Made by a program: the position numbers and the translations under genes
From: Eutrigla gurnardus
Lineage: Eukaryota; Chordata; Actinopteri; Perciformes; Triglidae
Assembly (NCBI GenBank): GCA_963514095.1
Contig: OY741280.1
Coordinates: 8,135,964-8,199,963, forward strand
Length of the DNA: 64,000 bases
Direction: 5' to 3'
The notes under the pieces: model-generated
The model's input: the letters and a program-made list of their open reading frames with translations, nothing else
Told to the model about the DNA's origin: nothing
Databases searched by the model: none
Part shown: positions 37,617 to 50,700 of the stretch, in pieces
How the letters are laid out: every line of letters starts with the position of its first letter
How positions within the stretch are numbered: position 1 is the stretch's first letter

Positions 37617-40404
37617 GATTTTAGCGTGAAATGCTCAGTGATCATTGTGCCGCTGTACTCCTTGCAGCCCATAATCATTGCAGCGCTCACTCACTTATTC
37701 TGTCAGTCAGCGGGGGAATGGAGAGGGCCAGCTGACGCCCAACACCCACCCATCCTCCGCTCCCCCCCCCTAACAACACACACATCAACATCCACTCAAA
37801 TAAACACTCACGCGGGCGACCGAAGGCAAACAGACAACCCCAGCGTTTAAAGACTCACATGAAAGACCAACGCGCCTGGCTAGAAATGGGCAATGGACTT
37901 GGGCTTGGGGCTTGCCGGGGTGGAAAGGGGAACAATTTCATGCCTAAGTGCATCAGAGAAGAGTACACTGGGAACACGAGCAAACATTTTTTCCACCCAG
38001 ATAGGTTACAGCAATTACCCTCGCCTCTTTAACCTCGACGCTCGCCCGCGAGCTCTGTTTCAGGTCCCATCCGCAAGACGATGCCGACACAGAGTTGATG
38101 TTGGAGTTTTGGGGGGTTGAGTGGGTATCTTCTTCCACATTACATCATTTTGATGAGTGGCTTGTACATCCTGCTGTGAGTGTGCGCCGCACGGATAGTT
38201 GACCCGTTATCCTGCAATAACGGCGGCGGGTGTAATTAAATACTCATCATTCTGGGGGGGAATGTGTCAAAACAAAGTGCCAGCTCTCTAGTAAGAGCTC
38301 CATTATAGAAACAAAGGAATATGAGGGGGAGTACTGGCAATTAAAAGAGAAATCAATATGCATCCATATATGTGTGCATGTGTGCCACCGAATCCTGGAT
38401 TAACAATACAGGCCTCGCCGTTTTATTAGTGTTTGTCTCGTCGCCAACGCTCCAAGCCAACAAAGTGGGGAAGAAAAAGTCCCTTTGACCCAGGAGAAAA
38501 GATTAGCATTGATATTACTGCAAACACACTTAGAAAATGTCAGTGTGGTATTAAGCACAATCTGAACAGCCTTAACAACTATTCGATCCCTGCAGGAATA
38601 TTATATTGACATTTGGCTCAATCACTGTGTGTGTAGATTGGTACGCATTTAACCTTTTTGAGGTTATAACCCTTCGCAGAGGTCAAGATGTTGTGATTTT
38701 CCTCACTACTTTGGCTAAAGTTCACTTTCAATTCTCTCAGACTTTGGAAAACTGGAGCCACAGAAGACGTTACACAACTGTTTTAACAGGCTGAGTAGTA
38801 TTCCTCGTAATGAGTTTATGTGTCAAATTGATAAAGGGCCCCTTTAACTTTTCCTATACTGTGCACACAGCATTAAATAAATTAAACTCTCCAAGCATTT
38901 CTTTAAACTTCTCTCTGCTAATTAATGTGGGATAGAGGTGGTGAGGGGAGCCTTAAAAATATTAAGATTTTCATGAAATTTGACGAAAGCGACTTATTCC
39001 ACTATAATTGTAATGCTTCGGTTTGTGTGTTGTTGACTGATGTTTGTCTACAACAACCTTGAGGATAGCAGATTTTCCACTGCAACATTTAGCACTAGAA
39101 AAACCATGAATGCACCTAGTTATGTTATCTTCAATAACGTCTGCGTTCAATCATCTAATCTCTGCCGGCCGGCATTTCACGACGACGGTAATCTCCCTCC
39201 TCCTGCTGCTCGGCTCTGAGACGAAGATACGGCTGCAGCACAGGCAACCTTTTCATTGACTAATGTGACTGATGAACTCAAAGGTAAATGTTCTACTGTT
39301 AAATTACCACAGGGATGTGAGCAAGCAAGCGCAGATGAGACCGTGAATCCGTCATGGTGGTCTCTTCGTAACCTGAGCCGATTATGACGCACCCTGATTA
39401 TTCAAATCACGAACCACGCCGATGCCTCTTATCACTCCACTCCACATCTGATCCTCCAAGCTGACTTTTATCCACTTACAGTGTTGTTTACTTAACTTCC
39501 GTCACTGTCATTGAACTTAAAGGTTAACAGTGTGTCTACAAAAAGCCTGCTTCCATATTCATAAATGTTGACAGGTTGACGTCCCGGTCACCAGACATCT
39601 TTAAACCTTGCCTCCATAAATGATGTGGATGAGCGGCCGCCAATGGTCGTGAGAGCCCGACAAAACCTCTGTTCTAGAGCTGAATGTCGTTTATTGATAT
39701 GCAAAATGGCCTCTTTATGGCTTAACACTCAGAGTGGTTTATATGAGTCGGGGACGAGGGGGAAGGAGAGGTAGAGAGATGAGCAGACAGGATGAAGAGA
39801 GAGAGAGAGAGAGAAGCTAGGAGGAAATATGTGCAAATCCAGCCACTGCCTCCGCGAATCGTCGTTATCGACGGCACACATTCATCTGGATTTTAAATGG
39901 ATGCACGCTTCCAAACAGAAACCTCTCCTCTGCCCTGCGTTTTCATGCAGCGGCCGGCTCAAAAGGTGACTGTAACAGGATGGGAGCCGCTTAATGTCCC
40001 ACCTCGTCGTCTGCCCAGTGTTACTTTTTCAACCATACTGCAGGATTTCAGCACAGAGCTTTGATATATAATTTGACAAAGTGCTTTGTTGAAAAAGGAA
40101 TGGGGATGATTCCAAAGCGGCTATTAATGTCAGGGAAATCTGATATGTAATATTGTTAAACGGTTTAAAGATATCCCGCTCGTTTCTCAATTGTAAATCT
40201 GAGTGTATCGCATTGAGCAAACCTTGTGTCGAATCTAAATTAAATGTCACTTTGAAGTCTGGAAGCATTTGATATTTTAGAAGTTATGTTAGAAAATATT
40301 GGCACTCAATGTTTGCATCACTTGTGTTTGGAAGGCTGATCTTTTCCTATGAGTGTAGGATGGAGACAGAATACAGACGTTCATGAATGTTTGTGGTTCT
40401 GAGA

Positions 40405-40560
40405 GAAATGTTAGCATGCTAACATGCTAAACTACGACGGTGAACATGGTGAAAACGTTACCTGCTAATTATCACCATGTGTGCATTGTCATTGTGAGCA
40501 TGTTAGCATCGCGGCATTAGCATTTAGCTCAATCTACAGCTTCACATTGCTGGTTAGCAC
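40405..40560 (+). repeat. Dispersed teleost repeat, family A, copy 2 (partial)
   Basis: Carries the module TTAGCATGCTAACATGCTAA, then GGTGAACATGGTGAAAACG, then CATTGTCATTGTGAGCATG and GCATTAGCATTTAGCTCAA. This matches the 3' module of copy 1 and, reversed, the 5' part of copy 3. The upstream modules are absent or unrecognisable here. Confidence 0.75.
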
Positions 40561-41767
40561 TAAAAATCAGGTCAGTGTCGAGTTGTTTGACATCATAATC
40601 ACATTTTGTGACATGGATCTTCACAACCTGGTCTTCACTCAATGTCCCCTCAGCATCTGATACAAAGACATGACTGTCATCCAGCAGCGTACATGTAACG
40701 AGTGGAAATTGACAGGTCGTCCCTGACACGTCCAAAAACCGATGCTCAAGATGCACCTAGGGCACGCTTCCTAGTGTGAAGCTAAGGGCCACTGACTGGC
40801 CGTCTGTATTTGACGAGGTGAGGACGCGCTGATCTTCAAGGTGTTGCCTGTCCCGCTCCCTGCATCTCTTTTCCTCTCCGTGTGCAGGAACCTTAAACAA
40901 AGACGCCGCTTAATCTTCATACAGCCATCGAGACGGAGCATCATTACGGAGCCTCTTATGTGATGGTGAAAAGAAGTAATGGGATTTCATGCGATGCATG
41001 TTGATGCACCAGAATGAGCCCTGGCAAATTCAAACCTACACACTGCAAGAAATACCCACCCTACATCAGTTTCTTTTACTCATAGTGACTGCATTTTCAG
41101 TGGGTTTATTCACTGTTTGGAGTTATTTACGCCCACAGCACAAGGGCTTTTAATTAAAAATGCAAATGCGATATAATCATTGTAGATGCATATATTTATT
41201 TTGATGCATATTGTGACAGTAACTTTCTCTCCACTGGAGCAACAATTTTTGTCCTCGTTCGTCGTCCTGTCAAACTGAGCCCTCTTTTCCATCTGACGGG
41301 GGGAAATGAGCAGCGTGTCCTGCTGTATAACACAACCTGCTGTTTCACCACAGCGCGTTCACATCTTGACAGGCTGCAGACGGAAAAGTGCAACTGACTG
41401 AGGGTGTCTCCGGCTCTTTCTGCAGACCGTGTGCACGCAGGACAGACTGACTCAATAGCATGCAGAAGGGGGTCGGCTGGATGGGGCAGATTCACTCACC
41501 GTACATACGACACTGAAGTCATGTTAGGTTTGAATCAGTTCAAAGGAAGATTGAGTATTCAGGGCCAGTGTGTTAACAGAGCTGAGAGGCTGATGCCTTG
41601 CTGTAGCTTTAATAATGTATTACACTGACACCAGGTCAGTCAGTCAACACTCCAATTTGTTACCCAATGATATGTTTTCATGTAACCAGATGTTGGATGC
41701 AAGGATGTTAAGCTAATGAACATCAGACACAACATCCAAGCCCTTTGATGCGTTAACTATGGCAACT

Positions 41768-41803
41768 ACACACACACACACACACACGCACACACACACA
41801 CAC
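41768..41803. repeat. (AC)n microsatellite
   Basis: AC run of 36 bp with one GC interruption. Confidence 0.96.
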
Positions 41804-42417
41804 TTAGCAAACCAGCCTGGATTCCCAGTCATCAGAGGCAAAAAAGCTCCTCGAGACTCCATAAGCATTAAATAAACTAAATACTGGTTTACCCGTAATG
41901 GGTAATCACACGCCATAGGAAGTAGTATCAAACCACACCTGTGTTACTGGATGAGCCATGTTGTGTGCCTAATCCATCTGATCTGTTCACACATTATCCA
42001 GCTAATGCCATAAAATACAGTAAGCCAGTGCCTGGAAGAGGGTCTGTGTTGCAGCGGCATGGCGAAAAGGGGCTCTAACTGAGATAATTCATGTGACACC
42101 AGATGTTCAGAGGGAGAATGGCCATCGTATTTCAAAGGAGCGCCAAACGTGCATTAGAGAAGCACGACTGCGCTGGAAAAGCTCGCCTCCTTTTATCATC
42201 CAATGCACCGGTAGAATAAACGACAGCCAATTCCCCCTCAGCAGATCCCCCCCTGGAGGATTCCTGGACCGGGGTGGTCCTGACTGAGGAATCATCCCCC
42301 CCGCTGTCCCAAGCGCCCTCGCTCGCTGTACGCGGCTCTCCTATGATTAATTAAGTCGTTGTGCACATCTTGCTTTGCAGTGTAAACGCGATACTTCTGC
42401 AGCCAGCGCGAATTTCT

Positions 42418-42424
<7 letters not shown>

Positions 42425-42449
<25 letters not shown>

Positions 42450-42452
42450 CAC
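42425..42452. repeat. (AC)n microsatellite inside CpG island
   Basis: Pure AC run of 28 bp. Confidence 0.95.
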
Positions 42453-42659
42453 CACGTACACGCACAAGCGCGCTTTCGCGGTCAGCGAGCGGTTACGCAC
42501 GAATGAAACTCGGCGGTCACCAACACGTCCCGGTCTGCAGGATGTGTTTGTGAATCTCCAGCCAAAGATAATGTGGTGCTTTTTGCGTTTGGGTTGCGTG
42601 TATGCGAGGAGGGGGGCAGGGTGGGGGTCGTCCTCTGTTCGCGAATGGCGCAACTTCTC

Positions 42660-42685
42660 TTTTTTTTTCTTCTTCTTCTTCTCCT
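42660..42685. repeat. Pyrimidine run T9 followed by CTT repeats
   Basis: A T homopolymer followed by (CTT)n, giving poly-Phe or poly-Arg/Lys in translated frames. Confidence 0.9.
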
Positions 42686-43021
42686 GTCAAGTTGACACAG
42701 CTGGGAGCCCCGCGTACGCGCACCGACCCGACCTGCTGCTGTTTGTAGTGGAAGGCTGCGCCCCATGCAAACCAACAGTCAGAAGACTGACGCCTGCGTG
42801 CACGGAGTGTGAGCGTTGAAAGATTTAGCACCGCGGCACCTGCACCCCCCCCAACCGCGTCATGAGTGGCCTTACCTTAAAGTCGAGGTTTCTTTGCGAC
42901 GTTTTCACTCAACGTAATCTTCGTAGGAGTAACAGGAACGCACGCCTATTCCGCAGCTCCCCAATCGCTGTGTGGAGAAGAACGAAGGTTGCAGAGACAG
43001 CAGTGAAAACCAGCGGTGCTC

Positions 43022-43024
<3 letters not shown>

Positions 43025-43059
<35 letters not shown>
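43025..43059. repeat. (CT)n microsatellite
   Basis: Pure CT run of 35 bp next to the CpG island. CT/GA runs are common near fish promoters, but this alone proves nothing. Confidence 0.97.
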
Positions 43060-43062
<3 letters not shown>

Positions 43063-43637
43063 TCACAGGCAGGGCTCCCCACTGAAATATCACCGCCAAC
43101 CGATTGGTCCACAGGATGCCAGCGGCCCCTCTCCGGCGCTCTAGGAGGGGCCTAATAAAACCTTGGGGACCGCGAAGGCCAACACATTGCATGGAAAATC
43201 AATCAAGCCATTCAGCTCTAATGCCCAGTGGTTGTTCAATTGGGCTATTATTAACATTGAATGATATATATTTCCATTTTTATTCAGACGACTAGGCTAT
43301 GCCACGTGTTTCCAATTTGACAATGCCTTTTTTTCATGGATTTGCTGGAGTGCGCTGCGAAAAAATAATACATGACATGTTCCAGTTTTCCAGGCAAACT
43401 GCTCTAAAACGTAGTTTTATAAAAGTAATGATTTCAGGGTTAATGATTAGGGGCTCCCATTGTAGGCTATTTAAGTGTAGGAGGTAGAGAATAGATACTA
43501 TCTATTCACACAGGAGCACAACATCACAAGAGTGCAGACTACAAGACCCACGATGTGTTCAGCAGCGTAGCCGCCCATTCTGAACACGCCATCACGCCAG
43601 GCACTTAACTTAGACAGTAGCTACTGTAAATGGGTCA

Positions 43638-43657
43638 GAGAGAGAGAGAGAGAGAGA
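43638..43657. repeat. (GA)n microsatellite
   Basis: Pure GA run of about 20 bp. Confidence 0.94.
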
Positions 43658-44630
43658 CGGGGAAATAAAGACTCGTTTCCAATAGGCCTCAAGGCCATTT
43701 CATGATTGCGTGACTGTCTTATTGCATGATTGAATACCAAGTGGGCTGATACTTGCAAATAACGATACTAATAGGCTAATAATAAAAATAAATCACCTAT
43801 ATTCATTGAATTGAATGAACTTGAACTGCTGATAATTGGTAAACTGAGGGAAAGACAGAGACAGACTGAATAGGTGTGCACATGCGCGTGTGCAACCGCG
43901 AGGGCGTCGGAGCCCTGTTTTTTTCTCGGTTCCTCACGGGGGCCATCATCTTCACAGGCGCTGCGCACCACATTTGGTGTTAATTTCTCATGATGCTGTG
44001 TAAATTCATTCAGCGTTGCTGCTCCCACAGAGACAAAAACAGATCGAGGCTCCTCCAGATGTCAGCAAGACCAGCCCTAAGAGCTTATTCGTCTTCCGTA
44101 TGCCCTTCTCCACTCCAGCCACCATGTTCACGCTGTGAGGGAAGAATTTGAACGCTGCCTCTCAGGTCAACTGATGCAGGCCAGTGAAGGATGCAAGCTG
44201 TGGGGCATGGTTTCGGCTTAAAATTAGCTCCCCCTCTCTCATTAGCAAAACAGAGTTAATCCTCTTTCAGAGCTGACAAATATTCATGATACATTAAAAA
44301 AGTGATATTTTTCTGAAAGCCTTATTCGTTGTTTAACTTTACAGCTCGTGATTTTTTCGCCCGTACAGTATTTCACTCACACAGTTTTCAATTTACTGCC
44401 GCAGCACTTTTGATGAAGATTCAGCATCTCGCAGTTAATAACTTTGTTATCATGGGAAATGATGTGCAAGTGAATCATACTTATCCCCAGCATTCTAGTG
44501 TGTCATCATTTATAAAATAGTCCTGTTCGGTCATAAGCAGTGACAGTTGTGGAAAAGGAGCAGCTGTGTTGCATTGGCAGCCTTTCGTTTCAGCACCATG
44601 GTCAGTGACACTGTTACAGGCTGCTGTGGG

Positions 44631-44633
<3 letters not shown>

Positions 44634-44693
<60 letters not shown>
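44634..44693. repeat. (GT)n microsatellite
   Basis: Pure GT array of 60 bp. Confidence 0.98.
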
Positions 44694-44694
<1 letters not shown>

Positions 44695-46328
44695 TACTCT
44701 GCTCGGTATGAAATTCCATGCCACTGTGTGACGCTTTTGGTTACTTTATACTTTTTATAGGTGAGGTTTCAGATCATGGCAACAACTGCCTACGTGGGGA
44801 GGATGTGGATATGCATGCCATTATACACGTAATACACCATGTAATACACACATGGTTGCACACAGCAACCCCAACAGTAGGTCTAGTTGTCACAAAGTGA
44901 TTGCAGTAGGGAGAGGGTTATGTGTATTAAACATGGCAACCTCCCACACTGGCATTTAGTGCATCAGCATGCAACCCTGGGGCCGAAGCTTTGCTGTAGG
45001 CAAGTGTCTTTTACTCGCAGTGCATTAATGCTCATGTAAAGTATGGAAGTGAAAACCCTTTACTATGTTAGCCTCATTAAGTTTGTGGCATCTCTCCTCG
45101 TCAATTCCACTCCACCTCAGCCGCGGCACGCCATTGTCCTTCCCTAACAAGGCCACCAGGATGTAACTGCATGCGGCCCTTTTCTCTCGGTGGAAGCCAG
45201 CCTAATAAATATGTATCAGTTCACTGGGTCAAGGTGTAATATCCGCTTTTTCAACACAGCACAACACAACGCAACACAGGCCTCTCAGCCCTCATGTATG
45301 TGGCAGGACATTCATCACCAGGCTAAAATCGTTTACAGCTCGGCTTTGCGCCACCTGCTTCACAGCCTGCCAGCGGACCTGTTTTGTATCTTCATTAGCG
45401 CTCGTCTGAACTATACGCTAAAGCCAGATGTCGGAAGGCCCTGACCTCAGCTCACTTCTAATAAAGTCAACCCCACTGGTTGCAGTTTATGGCATAGAAA
45501 TAAATTAGGGGGTGGGGGGCATGCAGTTTCCCCGCAAACCTGCTACTTTAATACGGGTCTCGAGATTAAAACCCAGAATTGCCATGGTCACAAATAATTT
45601 GGCAATGCTATTTTCTGCTCCAGGAACGTTGGCTGGATTGTTATTTGAAAAAGCCATAAGCCCCCTTATGCACTCTCACAGTCCGAGTGTTAGCATTGCA
45701 GGTATTTCCCATGAGAGTCAATCTTTAGAAAACAAATGAAAGTCAATGGTAAACACAAATGGTAATCTTTCTCTCTCGCAGGCTCTCTTGGAAATGCAGT
45801 CTAAAGTAATTTCAACTTTGCATAACCTTTGCCTGACATCCCATCAGTATATACAAATACACATGGATGCATCATAGCAAATGCAATTGCAGTCATCCAC
45901 TGTTTTCCATCAATGTACAATTCAAGAGATGATTTGACAGAAACCAAGTACTGTGCCATACAAAGGGCAAAATGAAAATCATAAGAGTTCACAGACAAGT
46001 CCAAAATGACATCTGGCGGAGAAAAAGCATCTTACGTTATTGTATAAAAGAGTTTTCCTTCTGCAGTGGCTGGTGTTTACCTGTGGTCAGAGTGCAGTAT
46101 CCCCACTGGGCGAAACAGATTGATCACCTTCAAAAAAACAGCCACTCAATTGATCCCCAAACAAATGCGATGAGCTCTGACCATGGCTCATCCCCTTTGG
46201 GCCTTTTGATCCGGGGAAACTTGCTGATCTGCCGTGTCCTCCTTTTCTAATAAAGCTGTCATCAGCTGCCAATGTGCACTTTCATGGCTTCGCTCCAAGC
46301 TGGCTGAGATCAATAGCGCCTGTCGGGC

Positions 46329-46350
46329 AGGGGGGGTGGGGGTGGGGGGG
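46329..46350 (+). repeat. G-rich tract with quadruplex potential
   Basis: Three G blocks of five or more separated by single T, preceded by GGG. This meets the usual four-tract quadruplex pattern when the longer blocks are split. Confidence 0.7.
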
Positions 46351-47169
46351 TCCCTAGGCGTAATAAGGCTGGGAGATACGTGGTAAGTAGACCACAGGGG
46401 GGATCTAGACAACACTCTGAATTCAACAGAGAGAGAGTGAGACATGACATGCATGGGGAGGAAAAAGAGAAGAGAAAAGAACGAGATTAATGCTTATAAG
46501 CTAATGGGAAAGTATCAGGAGCCAGTGGCGACACTGAATTGTCCACAGAAAAGGGAAGAAACCTGATAGAGAATGGATGAGATGCAGGATGCAGCTGTAT
46601 TTAGTTTCTGTTGGCACAGTAGTGATGTCACAGAGCCTGTTAGTGTACTGTGATATCCCTCTCTTCCCATTGGCTATACCAGGCTTGGACACATCGCGTC
46701 AGAAGATCTACAGCTCTGCCAGTGTCATCCATATTTCATCAAACCACATGCAAGGCAGTGGAGCCCATACCTCATGTTACTCTGACATCTTTACTAACCA
46801 GGCAGCACTGATAGACACACAGCGCTTTCTACGCTGGAAATTTACTGTCACTGTGACAGACACAACAGACTGTATTATACCACACGATGCATCCCCCAGA
46901 AGTCATTATATTATTACTTAGTCGTATTTGCATGATATAGCATGTAACAATAATGTTCCTGTTCCCCACCGACTTCTTTGAATGCACCATCAGCCAATTA
47001 TAATTGTATTTCATTCCAAGAGAGTCGATGAGAAATCATAACACATGCAATGCTCCGAAGTACGAAGCTTAATACGAGCATTCCTCATAGATCAGATGAA
47101 GGGAGCCGGTCATCGAGGGAACCAGGCAGCCGAGACAACGGTATAATAGACTGATTATAAACAAGACTA

Positions 47170-47720
47170 AAAGTCAACAGCCATGTTAGCCGCTCTGTGA
47201 GGCTGCACTCAGGCACAGCGGTGCTTTGAGCTAAATGCTTATATACTCACATTGACAATGCAAACGTGCAATCATTTTGCATTAATAATGTTTACCATGC
47301 TCATTGTTCTAATTGGGTTTGCTAGCATGCTAATTATGTGTATATTATGTGTATAATGCAGCTGAGGCTAATAGGAATGTTATTGGGTTTGCAGGTATTT
47401 TTTTCAGAAACTAAAGTACTGGGTGATTTCAAATGTTGACCTGATGATGCAATAAGAAATGTCAACCAGAGAGGACCATGAATGTTTTAACCATATTTCA
47501 TGGCAATTCACCCAACAGTGGTTGGGTGGTGGTGGTGCCAAAGGAAAAGTCAAGGAATCACCAAAATCACTATGATTCATCCTCTGGTAACCATGAATGT
47601 CGCGTGCAATATTCTGTATCAATCAGGAGGCAAGATGATCACTATGCATCTTCTGGGGACCATGAATACTTGTACAGTACTTGTTGTTCCAGTCTGTGTT
47701 TCTACATTCGATGGTTGCAG
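47170..47720 (-). repeat. Dispersed teleost repeat, family A, copy 3
   Basis: Reverse-complement order of copy 1. It starts with a GCTCTGTGAGGCTGCA block, then GGTGCTTTGAGCTAAATGC, then the TTGCTAGCATGCTAAT block, CAGCTGAGGCTAATAGG and GGTATTTTTTTCAG. It ends with two units carrying AAAAGTCAAGGAATCACC, ATTCATCCTCTGG and ACCATGAATG. The longest and least interrupted copy in the window, but diverged and with small deletions. No coding capacity. Confidence 0.8.
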
Positions 47721-47729
47721 TTAATCATT

Positions 47730-50700
47730 TAGTAAAGCAACGAATGGTTGATTCAACATTCCCGCCATTACTTATTCATGTAAAAAGAAATCACAAACCT
47801 GGACATCATTTGTCGGCTGTCACTATTTTCTAATGTAACCTGAGCTGTCAAGTTAATGGATCCAGTTGTTTTATTGTTTCCAGTTCTGTTTCATTTTAAC
47901 CCATGAAGTTACACCTGCCTGTATGCTTTGTATCATTTTACGTTTTTAACGGTTGACCCCCAAAAAAAGTTCCAAAAGTTCATCCTCAAACTCAATCCAA
48001 TTCAATCCATCTCTGAATCAGTGTTCCCATTCCACATTCATACCTGCATCACTGATGTAGAATTAGGACTGAATCAGTCATACAATCCAAAAGTTGCATG
48101 TTGGATTGTGTCCAGCGGTGAGGAATTGATTGAAGTTGAAACTGGCAATTAGTATCATTGGTAACCGTGGCGGGAAGGAGAACGCGGGACGGTATAACAC
48201 ACCTCCCGAATGGAAACAGTCCCATTATTCTCTGTCGGCTGTCCTCACTCCCCTCCTCGACATTCATCTGCGGGTGTAATGACCAAAGAAAGAGCAAGGC
48301 GCTGATCTGTCAGGATGATTCACTGTCAATTTACCAGTCTTCTTTGTTTTTTTTACAAAGCCCCGCTCCGTGCAGCGGCCGCGCATTAGGACCGAGCCTC
48401 CTAACTCTTTCATAATCTACATATTGACACGTATGACGGCGCGGCTCTGATTGAGAACGACTGTGAGGAGATGACTTCCGAGCAAAGACTTCAATTTGAC
48501 CGAGTGCGGTGTCAGGAGGTGATAACTGGAGTGGCGATTAGCGGTTGGATTTGAACACGCTGTGTTATGACATGTGATACGGTGCTGAATGGTATTATGG
48601 CTGCCGAGACTGCTTTTTTGAATTTGTGTTGGCATAGTGCGGTAAATGTGTTTGAATAAAGAGCTGGTTTACAATCAATCACTGTTTCAATTTCTTGCCG
48701 GCACGACAAAAACCACTGGGTTTAATGTTCACAGCGGTGTGCAGCCTCGCTCGTGCCAAAACTGATTTAAGATATGAAAATCTTGGCTTCCAGCAAACTT
48801 TCATTTACAGTACATACTCTTGTTTGCATCATCCTCGGGAGAGAGGCTTGTTTTTGAAAAGATGCCTTTTTTTCCCGACCCAGTATATTGCTGAGATGTG
48901 CCTCAAGGTTTCACATTCTCTCTATGCAGACTATGAATGAGTATGCAGACGATCTGAACGATAACAACACACTGGGCTTGTTTGGGTTAGCTACAGCCAC
49001 ACATCTGCAAATAAAGCATGTGCACAGGCAGCAAGCTGTCTGGGCATGGACTAAATAAATAAATAAATAAACAGCCTGCTGTTTCCATTAAGCTCAAACA
49101 CAAGGTGAGATCTCTGTGCATGGTTTGCATCAGAGAGCAGAGCTCTTTATGATAAATGCCCCGAAGAGGTTATTTTATGATTAAAATGGGCAGAATTGAA
49201 GCCACTTAAGCCTTTTAGCCTGGCATTAACAATAAACAAGAGAAGGTTAGCACACACACAAGGCCCTCTGTCAGTGTTAGTTGTTTATTGTTAGTTGGAC
49301 GATGTATAGCTGACTTAAAGCTTAACAAACACTTGGAAAGTTTCGTCCTATAGAGATGGTTGGCCACACCCCAGAGACTTGATATCAACCCACAAAGTGC
49401 CCTTCAGCCTCCGCATAAGACACACAAGGCTTTCAAGTTACCGCAACCCAAACCCATCTGCGTCACTAATTCAGCGCTCAGAGAAAGCAGTCCGGGTGTC
49501 TGATGACGTAGAATAGCCTAGACACTGAAAATAAAGCCCACACAGGTGGGTGGGTCAAACAAGCAGGACTTTCCAAAACTGACACATCTTGTTACTCTGG
49601 GGGAATTCAAGTCAATTATAATAGACAGAGAATTGAGCTCAATTGGATCGTGTGATTGCATTGTTTAATCATGTTTTCCTGAAATGTGTGATTGTATTTT
49701 ATATATGTCTTGTGTGTTGTGCAACTGATCTGCTTGTGTGCTGCCGTCTTGGCCAGGTCACTCTTGGAAAAGAGGTTTTAAATCTCAATGAGTTTTTTTT
49801 TGTTTTTTTTTACCTGGTTAAATAAAGGATATTTCAACCAGGAGACAGGTGTTCAAGACCTATATTTAAGTGTGTTTTCCGTACATTTAGGCAGTAGTTT
49901 AAACCCAACCAGGATGTTTTTCTTACACCTAACAAAGTGGTTTTGATGCCTGAAATGAAGTGAGTGTTTATTGTTCAAAGTCACAACGTTAACCACATGT
50001 CTGTGCGCCGGGTTGCCCGCTGACGTCACCAGAAGACAAAGCATCAGTATGCGATGAGTCTGAATGAGAACCTGATCTGAAAGGAAACGAAACACAACCC
50101 TCAAGGGAGTAGAAGTGTGTGGAGATACAGGAAATGATAGGAAGTAGTAGGCCTAGTAGTACCTCATGGTTGTTACTTTAATTGGAAGGAACACAGTTTG
50201 CCCTGTGTGATAAAAGACAGGAGCGGTGGCACAGACGAGACTGTGAGTGCAGATGATGAAAACCTCAGGAGTTATCACGGTTTTCATTCTACAACTCTAA
50301 AAATAATAAGGTTGAGCATGTCTGGCTTGTCTGAGGCTCCGTCGGTCGGTGCGTCATGTGCTTCTCGGAAGGTGACTGGCGCCATTGCGTGGCATCATGG
50401 GAAATTACACGAGTCTGCATGAAAGTCAGATTGTCCCCGTTAGTCATCCGGTGAAAAACTGTCAACAGAAATAAAAGAGAGGCGTGTCTGCGGAGAATAG
50501 TACAGAAGAAAACCCACGATGTTTATAGAGGGTAATAGGAGGCTTAGTTTATTTTCTCAGTGAGGGGGGAAAGCAGCTCTTACTCGCTTCTTAGTCCAAA
50601 TTACGGTGCTGTAATTATTGGGTTGTTCATTATAATAGTGCTGCACTGACTTTGAATTAAAGTGTTTATTCCCTCCCTCCTTTAAAACACCACATTTAAG
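47730..50700. other. Intergenic sequence upstream of the connexin
   Basis: Contains a LINE 3' tail and an AAAT tetranucleotide run (about 49,053-49,072). No supported gene. Confidence 0.55.
49630..49840 (+). mobile_element. LINE 3' end (L2/CR1-like tail), 5' truncated
   Basis: The stretch GTCTTGGCCAGGTCACTCTT, then AAAAGAGGTTTTAAATCTCA, then CCTGGTTAAATAAAGGAT is, from memory, the conserved 3' end of abundant fish L2/CR1-type LINEs, whose copies usually survive only as short 3' pieces. A T-rich insertion (about 49,793-49,811) interrupts it. The 5' limit is a guess. Confidence 0.55.

Larger units (their letters stand above)
28660..40400. other. Gene-poor sequence, no gene recognised
   Basis: About 11.7 kb with microsatellites, two strand-asymmetric tracts and a small hairpin, listed separately. 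CpG frequency is modestly raised near 37,890-38,110. I see no convincing exon. Short open pieces such as 36,131-36,213 are not identifiable. Confidence 0.55.
42300..43000. promoter_or_regulatory. CpG-rich island, candidate promoter
   Basis: By rough hand count this 700-bp stretch holds about 60 CpG, many times the local background and at or above chance for its base composition. Dense blocks include GTACGCGGC, AGCGCGCTTTCGCG and GCGTACGCGC. Elsewhere in the window CpG is scarce. On the minus strand a strong donor-like site, CTTTAAG|GTAAGG, has its last exon base at 42,876. No frame stays open through that donor in a recognisable way, so any exon would be untranslated. In vertebrates such islands usually mark promoters or developmental regulatory DNA. 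Which gene it serves is unknown. Confidence 0.5.
40570..47160. other. Gene-poor sequence around an orphan CpG island
   Basis: No coding gene supported. The CpG-rich island and simple repeats are listed separately. The piece at 40,560-40,800 next to repeat copy 2 may be repeat-derived as well. Confidence 0.5.

Noticed and set aside
40529..40756. A 75-codon minus frame with ordinary protein composition
   Set aside because: It starts inside repeat copy 2 and the following sequence looks repeat-derived.
42909..43112. Hydrophobic minus frame next to the CpG island, considered as a signal-peptide exon
   Set aside because: It stops before the donor at 42,876 and its first half is translated (GA)n repeat, so it cannot be the coding part of that exon.
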